DNA of 10,650 nucleotides from Thermacetogenium sp. UBA4966 (GTDB lineage: Bacteria > Bacillota > DSM-12270 > Thermacetogeniales > Thermacetogeniaceae). This document shows positions 6,128 through 10,650 of this stretch, in pieces (positions within the stretch are counted from its first letter, which is position 1; the number at the start of each line of letters is the position of its first letter). The notes beneath the pieces were generated by a model that saw only the letters and a program-made list of their open reading frames with translations, searched no databases and had not been told where the DNA came from. Made by a program: the position numbers and the translations under genes. Location of the stretch: positions 1 to 10,650 of the forward strand of contig DHAA01000039.1 of assembly GCA_002397275.1 (NCBI GenBank), given 5' to 3'.

Positions 6128-6160
6128 ATTAAATTAAAATATCTAATAATTAAATTAAAA
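6128..6160. repeat. Phased AT-rich direct repeats next to the DUF2089 promoter
   Basis: ATTAAATTAAAA occurs at 6128-6139 and again at 6149-6160, exactly 21 bp (two helical turns) apart and immediately upstream of the -35 box on the minus strand. A shorter repeat, ACTATTAA, occurs at 6109-6116 and 6125-6132. They could be an UP element for RNA polymerase or regulator sites. Confidence 0.5.
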
Positions 6161-6443
6161 ATATGATAGTCTATGGTTTATAAAAATAATTATTATTAAG
6201 TTTATCCGTAATCTCCTGCACTTTATCCGTACAGATTCGGCGGAAGACTTCCGCTGAATACCGGCCAATACCAATATACCAATGTGCGTAATGTGGGTCA
6301 TGCTAATGCTATCGAAGAATATTGATGTTATAATTTTGTTGATTAAACAGGAATTTACCAGAGGACGGCGAAAATATACTATAACCGTGAAGTTATTGCA
6401 AAAGGCTAACTAACCTAAATTGCCGGAAAGGGGGTAAATAGCC
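6161..6443. other. Intergenic region with repeats and a palindrome
   Basis: About 280 bases without a secure gene. TTTATCCGTA is repeated at 6201-6210 and 6222-6231, 21 bp apart. Next comes a near-perfect 25-bp palindrome at 6235-6259. One plus frame from 6212 reads protein-like for 37 codons to a TGA at 6323 and continues in the same frame, after a second stop at 6344, to 6409; there is no start codon or ribosome binding site, so at most it is a gene remnant. A weak promoter for the next gene may be TTTACC (6354-6359) with TACTAT (6377-6382), 17 bases apart. Confidence 0.5.
6235..6259. repeat. 25-bp near-perfect palindrome
   Basis: Arms ATTCGGCGGAAG (6235-6246) and CTTCCGCTGAAT (6248-6259) are reverse complements at 11 of 12 positions around a central A. 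No T-run follows on either strand, so a terminator is unlikely; a dimeric regulator site or the end of a mobile element is more plausible. Confidence 0.55.
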
Positions 6444-6848
6444 TTGTCGACACCTAAAGAAAGCAAAGAGATACAATATCAAAAAATATGGGATACTCCT
6501 TGCCTAGGTATATTGTTTAGCGGTTTAGGTTCATTATCAGCGGCGATAGCGCATCCCTGGTCGTTGTTGGAAATATTATCCATAGGAGTGGCATGTGTTA
6601 TCATTGGAGCAGTGATAATTATAAGCTGGAAGAAATTCTACGAATACCGAATATCATTATTAAAATGGATTATCATATTGCTAGTATTTGATCTTATAGT
6701 AGCCACAATTCTTCTATTAGCAACCCCTCCCAGCATACAAGAAAAACTTGGCTTTTATCTGCTGGACGTGATCGCCATCATATTTCTCATAATAATATCT
6801 GCGAAAAAAAGAAATCAGTTATATGGGTATGCGCCGGTTGATATTTAG
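6444..6848 (+). CDS. Four-helix small membrane protein, unrecognised
   Basis: A 134-residue integral membrane protein that I do not recognise. Four hydrophobic segments lie at about 20-37, 41-61, 72-93 and 102-120, with a charged N-terminal 19 residues (MSTPKESKEIQYQKIWD) and a positively charged tail (KKRNQLYGYAPVDI) that both probably face the cytoplasm. The start is a TTG at 6444, 9 bases after AAAGGGGG (6427-6434); the frame has no other Met, so no ATG start exists. Base composition is clearly AT-rich (35 G/C in 120 bases at 6601-6720) compared with its neighbours, which hints at separate origin. It converges on the histidine kinase gene with only 14 bases between stops and no terminator in between. 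A small immunity-like or stress membrane protein is possible but unproven. Confidence 0.7.
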   Translation: MSTPKESKEIQYQKIWDTPCLGILFSGLGSLSAAIAHPWSLLEILSIGVACVIIGAVIIISWKKFYEYRISLLKWIIILLVFDLIVATILLLATPPSIQEKLGFYLLDVIAIIFLIIISAKKRNQLYGYAPVDI

Positions 6849-6862
6849 TCCCGGTACGTATA

Positions 6863-8317
6863 TTAGGCGTTCTCAAGCGGACCATTATTCCTGAATATCT
6901 TATGCCGAAATGATACGCAGGCGCCGCCCGATTCAGTATTATCTATCCTGATGGAACCTCCGAGCTGTTCAACCAATTGCTTGACTATATAGAGGCCCAA
7001 ACCGGAATGTCCCTCTTCACTCCTTCGGGCTTCATCACCCCGATAGAACTTGCCGAAAGCCTTTTCCTTATCCTTTGCGCTGAAGCCGCTGCCGGAATCA
7101 CAAATCTCATAGGATATGCTTTCCTTTTCCGCTTTTACGGAGATGCCGATCCTGCCTCCTGCCGGGGTATATTGCAGGCTGTTGGACACGATATTATCGA
7201 GAATACGCTCCAGCCTGTCCGTATCGATCAGAAATGGAGCCTGCATATCGCCTCGCATCTTCAATTCAATTTCTATTTTCTTTTGTTTGGCCTGTAATGC
7301 ATAGTGATGTACTTTTTGTTCCAAAAATTCGGGCAGCTTGACAGGAACAAGCTGCAACTGTATGCCTGATTTCTCCAAATCGGAGGTGTACTGCATCTGC
7401 TGGACAAGAGCGGAGCTTTTTTCGGCGTTCTCCTTGATAACCGCAAGGTATCTTCCTAATTTCTCGTCACCGCCGGCATTAGAATCAAGCAGTGATTCGG
7501 AATATCCGCTTATGATGGACAGGGGTGCTTTCAAATCGTGTGCCAGTGATTCAACCATTTCCACCCGTTCCTGTTCCAGCTTCCATTGTGCGGATAAGGA
7601 TTTCTTGAGTTCCTCTTTCATCTCGGAAAAAGCAGCGCAAAGTTTGCCGAGCTCATTGTCCGAATGATAGTTGATTTCAAAATCAAGGTCTTTTTCTTTG
7701 ATTTTTCGGGAAGCATCCATCAAGAGTTGTAATGGACGATTTATATTTTTCACAAAAATTTTAGAAAACAGCAAGGTAAAAACTATGATATAGAAAAATG
7801 GCGATAGAAGTATCGCGATAAACAGCGGCGTCAGCCACCAATCGTTGGAATTTTCATAAGACAGCCTAACCTGATAGGCAAGCAATACGGCGCCGGAGAT
7901 TCTGCCGTCATTCTCGATAAGAGGTACAGTCAGGATATAATGACCCTGCCAGGTTGTTCTTGTATTGAACTGAACGTATAATTGCTCCCTGTTTCGGATA
8001 ATTTTCTCTTTGATCGTGCCATACAGTATGTCGCATTCGCCGTCAAGCACTTGATAGCGAATACCCTTGACGGGAATAACCTTTTCAATGCTGTTTTTTG
8101 ACGAGGAGTTAAGTAAGGAGGTATTTTCCCGCCGGATATAATCTTCTATTTCGGGTAATTGCTTTTCGTAATAATTCGCCGGATAGACCTTCTTGTATTC
8201 AAGATGAGTATATAAAACGGCGGCAAGGGCGTAGGTAATCACCGTTGCTATGAGGCTGGCTATCACAATCCAGGTAAAGGTAAGCCGGAACTCGGTTACA
8301 AGCGGCCGGTTTTTCAT
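6863..8317 (-). CDS. Sensor histidine kinase (NisK/SpaK/CprK type)
   Basis: A 484-residue membrane kinase, partner of the response regulator just upstream. Layout: membrane helix 1 (about 13-36), extracytoplasmic sensor region (about 37-162, with YQVLDGECDILYGT and VPLIENDGRISGAV), helix 2 (about 163-188), HAMP linker (about 189-243), dimerisation domain with the phosphate-accepting H260 in SLAHDLKAPL, then the ATPase domain with N-box (DNIVSNSLQYTP, 374-385), G1 box (DSGSGF, 407-412), F box (FGKFYRG) and G2 box (GHSGLGLYI, 436-444). All catalytic elements are present. A sensor loop of about 125 residues resembles kinases that detect lantibiotics, unlike the loop-less BceS type. The ATG at 8317 follows AGGGAA and lies 20 bases after the regulator gene. 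It ends the operon. Confidence 0.93.
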   Translation of the reverse strand: MKNRPLVTEFRLTFTWIVIASLIATVITYALAAVLYTHLEYKKVYPANYYEKQLPEIEDYIRRENTSLLNSSSKNSIEKVIPVKGIRYQVLDGECDILYGTIKEKIIRNREQLYVQFNTRTTWQGHYILTVPLIENDGRISGAVLLAYQVRLSYENSNDWWLTPLFIAILLSPFFYIIVFTLLFSKIFVKNINRPLQLLMDASRKIKEKDLDFEINYHSDNELGKLCAAFSEMKEELKKSLSAQWKLEQERVEMVESLAHDLKAPLSIISGYSESLLDSNAGGDEKLGRYLAVIKENAEKSSALVQQMQYTSDLEKSGIQLQLVPVKLPEFLEQKVHHYALQAKQKKIEIELKMRGDMQAPFLIDTDRLERILDNIVSNSLQYTPAGGRIGISVKAEKESISYEICDSGSGFSAKDKEKAFGKFYRGDEARRSEEGHSGLGLYIVKQLVEQLGGSIRIDNTESGGACVSFRHKIFRNNGPLENA

Positions 8318-8337
8318 TTTGCGTTTTCCCTACTTTC

Positions 8338-9030
8338 TCAAATTCTGTTCCATCTGTACCCAATGCCCCAAACCGTGGAAATGTACTCAACGGATGGCGT
8401 AACGGCCGCAAATTTCGCCCTGATTTTTTTGATATGCTCCACCACCGTTGCGGAATCACCCTCTGCATCATAGCCCCAAATTTTCTCGTAGATATGCTCC
8501 CGTGAAAACACTTGTCCCGCATGGAGCGCCAGCAGTTCAATAATATCATATTCCCGTCTTGTCAAGGCAAGAGGCTTGCCGTCTATTTTGACAGCGCGCT
8601 CCTTTAAGTCCAAATTAAGGCTGCCAAAATAAAGTTTTGTCCGCCTGTTTTCAGCATTAATATATTGTGCCCGCTTTTCCCGCCTCAGATTGGCTTCGAT
8701 TCTCGCCAAAAGTTCCCGCAGCCCAAAAGGTTTTACTACGTAATCATCTCCGCCAAGGTTTAATCCTTTAATTCTGTCTGTTTCCGATTGTTTCGCGCTT
8801 AAAAAGATGATCGGGCACAACACATCATCCCGAATGGCGCGGCAGACATCAAAACCGTTGGCCCCGGGCATCATAATGTCCAGTATGATAAGGTCAGGCT
8901 GTTTTTTAGCCAATTCTATACCTGCCTGACCGTCGTATGCTGCCCAAACTTCATGTCCTCTCGCTTGCAGTTCGTCCTCAAGCAGCATCACAAGATCCTT
9001 TTCATCATCAATGATCAGAATTCTGCTCAC
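8338..9030 (-). CDS. OmpR/PhoB-family response regulator
   Basis: A 230-residue DNA-binding regulator. The receiver domain shows the acidic pocket D8/D9, phosphorylation site D51 in LIILDIMMPG, S78 (FLSAK) and K100 in VVKPFG. The C-terminal winged helix begins near residue 130 and includes LTRREYDIIELLALHAGQVF, the recognition-helix region ATVVEHIKKIRAKF and the wing GIGYRW near the C-terminus. The GTG at 9030 (MSRILIIDDE) is preferred because GGGAG lies 7 bases upstream; a TTG at 9033 is only 4 bases from it. It sits 21 bases after the permease gene and 20 before the kinase gene. It should control the transporter operon in response to peptides sensed by the kinase; its operator would lie upstream of the operon, outside this window. 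Confidence 0.95.
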   Translation of the reverse strand: MSRILIIDDEKDLVMLLEDELQARGHEVWAAYDGQAGIELAKKQPDLIILDIMMPGANGFDVCRAIRDDVLCPIIFLSAKQSETDRIKGLNLGGDDYVVKPFGLRELLARIEANLRREKRAQYINAENRRTKLYFGSLNLDLKERAVKIDGKPLALTRREYDIIELLALHAGQVFSREHIYEKIWGYDAEGDSATVVEHIKKIRAKFAAVTPSVEYISTVWGIGYRWNRI

Positions 9031-9051
9031 CAAATCACTCCCGCGCTTCTA

Positions 9052-9837
9052 TTATTCATAGCTTTTACGGCCCTCCCATCTATAAAACCATAATATACTA
9101 CAAACAGTAACAAGTATAAACACTGCGATAGCCGGCACAAGCCCTTTAGCCGTTTGCTGCAAAAAGAATTGCGGCTGCATAATATTGTCGGGCAAATGAA
9201 CGCCGGGCATAAAGATTACCGGAAGCCATGACAGGCGTACCGGCCACGCCCACGGTATAAACTGCCATATAGCGTCGCCCACGGATGTCGCTCCCAAAAT
9301 TGCGGCAATGAGAAAACCCGCGCCGCCCACGCTGACAGACGCGCCCAATCCATACGCCAAACCTAAAAATAAATGGATTGAACAAAGTGTCAGCGAACCG
9401 GCAATTACCAGAAACCCGCTCTGCAAAAACAATTCCCCCCGAATATCGCCGATATGCAGCAGCTTCATTCCCAGAAGCAGGATAAATATTGAACTAAAAG
9501 TAATGACAATCACCAGCATGGTGAGCAGCAGCAGCTTGCTGATATAGATTAGCGCCTTTGGCGCCGTTTGCTCCATCATGCCGTTAAAATTTCCGGCATG
9601 TTCTTCCTGCGCGCAGATAAGCCCGGCAAGCAATCCCACAACAATGGGCAGAAATATGGTTCCTGCCTGGAAGAAAACTTCATGGATTTTATATTGCAAG
9701 CCCGGGGTTTGCGTAAAATGCCCCAAATACCACAACATGGCAAGCGCGTATGCTACAGGAGATGCGGCTGCGATGAGCCTGATTGCCGTTCGTTTTGTTT
9801 TGAGCCAATCGGAGGATAAAACACGTAACAGCGTCAA
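9052..9837 (-). CDS. Lantibiotic-immunity ABC transporter permease, MutG type
   Basis: A 261-residue ABC-2-type membrane protein of the LanG/MutG group. Six hydrophobic segments lie at about 19-38, 55-75, 100-124, 137-160, 166-186 and 232-252. The cytoplasmic loop after the second segment, CAQEEHAGNFNGMM (76-87), parallels the ERKAGNYRGLR loop of its partner and is the family site expected to contact the ATPase. It also has the IPWAWPVRLSWLP motif (194-206), echoing PWSWPLRL in the partner. The start is a TTG at 9837, one base after the upstream permease stop, with GAGAGG inside the end of that gene, so translation is coupled. With MutE and an ATPase it would expel or exclude lantibiotic-like peptides from the membrane. 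Confidence 0.87.
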   Translation of the reverse strand: MTLLRVLSSDWLKTKRTAIRLIAAASPVAYALAMLWYLGHFTQTPGLQYKIHEVFFQAGTIFLPIVVGLLAGLICAQEEHAGNFNGMMEQTAPKALIYISKLLLLTMLVIVITFSSIFILLLGMKLLHIGDIRGELFLQSGFLVIAGSLTLCSIHLFLGLAYGLGASVSVGGAGFLIAAILGATSVGDAIWQFIPWAWPVRLSWLPVIFMPGVHLPDNIMQPQFFLQQTAKGLVPAIAVFILVTVCSILWFYRWEGRKSYE

Positions 9838-9838
9838 A

Positions 9839-10597
9839 TTATCGCACCTCTCTCTTGGAAAACCAGATAGCGGTCAGTATAGCTGTTATTACAAAAAATA
9901 CAAGTGAGATAACGATCCCCGGCGGAATAACGGAAGGATTCAGCAGCGGATCACCCGCTTCCAGCGGAACTCCGTTGGGATGGACGCCTATGATAGGGCA
10001 CATGAGCCTCAGCGGCCAGCTCCAAGGAACAAAAACCCAAGAGGACTTGGGAGCGGCTAAAACCCCCGCTAGCATACCTAAAATGCTCAAACCTACGGAA
10101 GCGACCGCGCCTTTCCACGCCGCCGCCAACAGTTGAATGGGAATAATGCTTAAGGATACGAGCCAAATCATAAGGCTTGCTTCAACTATTTTTGCAAAGG
10201 GAACAGTACCCTGTGCAATCATTAACCCTGCGAAGAATACTACAAAAATCATTATAACGGACGACAGCAGGGTATAGAACGCAAGCACAGCGATTTTACC
10301 AAACCAAAAAGATGAAGGATTTATATTATACACACGAAGGCCGCGGTAATTGCCGGCCTTTCGTTCTCGCCCCTCTGAAAGGGCACAAAGCAGGGCCGTT
10401 CCTAATGGAATAAAGAGCAATGGCCACCAATTAAACACCATACAAATGAAGAATTCCCAAGGAGTTCCTTCTCCCGAAGGGATGTATATCCGAACAATCA
10501 CTGCATAAAGCACAAAAAACAGAGGAGCAATAAAAACCAACTTTTTTGAAAAGCTGTGCTTATATTTCAGATGTTCCGACTGTATTATATTAAGCAT
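9839..10597 (-). CDS. Lantibiotic-immunity ABC transporter permease, MutE/EpiE type
   Basis: A 252-residue ABC-2-type membrane protein of the LanE group (MutE, EpiE; compare CprB in C. difficile). The opening MLNIIQSEHLKYKHSFSKKL and the segment FNWWPLLFIPLGTALLCAL are characteristic of the family. Six hydrophobic segments lie at about 20-38, 52-73, 102-126, 137-158, 164-184 and 226-246, with the loop EGRERKAGNYRGLRV (75-89) between the second and third. It is partner of the MutG-type protein translated next. The ATG at 10597 follows GAGGGGG by about 10 bases. In LanFEG operons the ATP-binding subunit is usually the gene just upstream, here beyond the window edge. No lantibiotic biosynthesis gene is seen, so cationic-peptide resistance is the best guess. 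Confidence 0.88.
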   Translation of the reverse strand: MLNIIQSEHLKYKHSFSKKLVFIAPLFFVLYAVIVRIYIPSGEGTPWEFFICMVFNWWPLLFIPLGTALLCALSEGRERKAGNYRGLRVYNINPSSFWFGKIAVLAFYTLLSSVIMIFVVFFAGLMIAQGTVPFAKIVEASLMIWLVSLSIIPIQLLAAAWKGAVASVGLSILGMLAGVLAAPKSSWVFVPWSWPLRLMCPIIGVHPNGVPLEAGDPLLNPSVIPPGIVISLVFFVITAILTAIWFSKREVR

Positions 10598-10650
10598 TAC
10601 GATTTTCCCCCTCTCTCCGATTTTCTCTAATTAGGGCTTGCTGAATAGTT
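10598..10650 (-). other. Right edge, probable end of an upstream gene
   Basis: The 53 bases upstream of the MutE-type gene contain its ribosome binding site (GAGAGGGGG on the minus strand) and stop codons in several frames near the edge, such as TAG after CCTAAT and TAA after AAGCCC. The expected ATPase gene probably ends here or slightly beyond, but too little is visible to choose a frame. No promoter is recognisable in this stretch. Confidence 0.3.

Noticed and set aside
6282..6413. Possible 43-codon plus-strand gene starting MCVMWVML
   Set aside because: No ribosome binding site before the ATG, and an alternative frame is the more protein-like one. Kept only as part of the intergenic description.
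8199..8549. Minus-strand frame across the regulator-kinase junction
   Set aside because: It overlaps two well-supported genes in a different frame.
10627..10650. Terminal motif GGGCTTGCTGAATAGTT as an insertion-sequence end
   Set aside because: It vaguely resembles terminal repeats of some insertion sequences, but no transposase, second end or target duplication is visible in the window.
1..10650. tRNA, rRNA, CRISPR arrays and riboswitches
   Set aside because: No cloverleaf, rRNA-like stretch, regularly spaced repeat array or recognisable riboswitch core was seen; the leaders ahead of the genes are short (about 20-60 bases).

Overview
The window looks like the chromosome of an anaerobic Gram-positive bacterium of the Clostridia, possibly of the Desulfotomaculum/Pelotomaculum kind. 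This is an inference from gene content (oxygen-sensitive double-cubane-cluster reductases, a DUF2089/SHOCT-like pair, a LanFEG-type antimicrobial-peptide exporter), from Gram-positive-style ribosome binding sites, and from frequent TTG and GTG starts. No sequence here names the species.

Left part (1-1433). The first 237 bases hold no secure gene. A YcdX-type PHP-domain phosphatase (238-978) follows and ends in a short hairpin. Facing it is a 57-residue minus-strand gene (1041-1214) with a clear ribosome binding site and a near-consensus promoter. It resembles the N-terminal part of a common family of small uncharacterised proteins but lacks the usual C-terminus. Its promoter is divergent from the promoter of the next operon.

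Double-cubane locus (1341-5106). A plus-strand operon encodes an ATP-dependent [4Fe-4S] activator of the HgdC/BadFG family (1434-2204), a one-subunit double-cubane-cluster reductase of the 2-hydroxyacyl-CoA dehydratase superfamily (2257-3531), and a small DUF3343 protein (3540-3782). A large hairpin (3808-3861) separates it from a second, paralogous reductase of the YjiM type (3893-5047), which is on the minus strand and has no activator of its own in the window. The two reductases share nine cysteine positions by eye. The activator could inject low-potential electrons into one or both. The physiological substrate of such enzymes is not known.

Middle (5205-6848). A minus-strand operon, from a consensus promoter to a strong U-tract terminator, encodes a DUF2089 zinc-ribbon/HTH protein and a SHOCT-like domain protein. 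Both contain the same short helical motif. Upstream lies a non-coding stretch with a 21-bp-spaced direct repeat and a 25-bp palindrome, then an AT-rich gene for an unrecognised four-helix membrane protein.

Right part (6863-10650). A minus-strand operon reads, in transcription order, MutE/EpiE-type permease, MutG-type permease, OmpR-family response regulator and sensor histidine kinase. This is a LanFEG-like antimicrobial-peptide self-protection or resistance module with its own two-component system. The matching ATPase (LanF/MutF) would be expected just beyond the right edge. No lantibiotic biosynthesis gene is visible, so it is more likely a resistance system than producer immunity.
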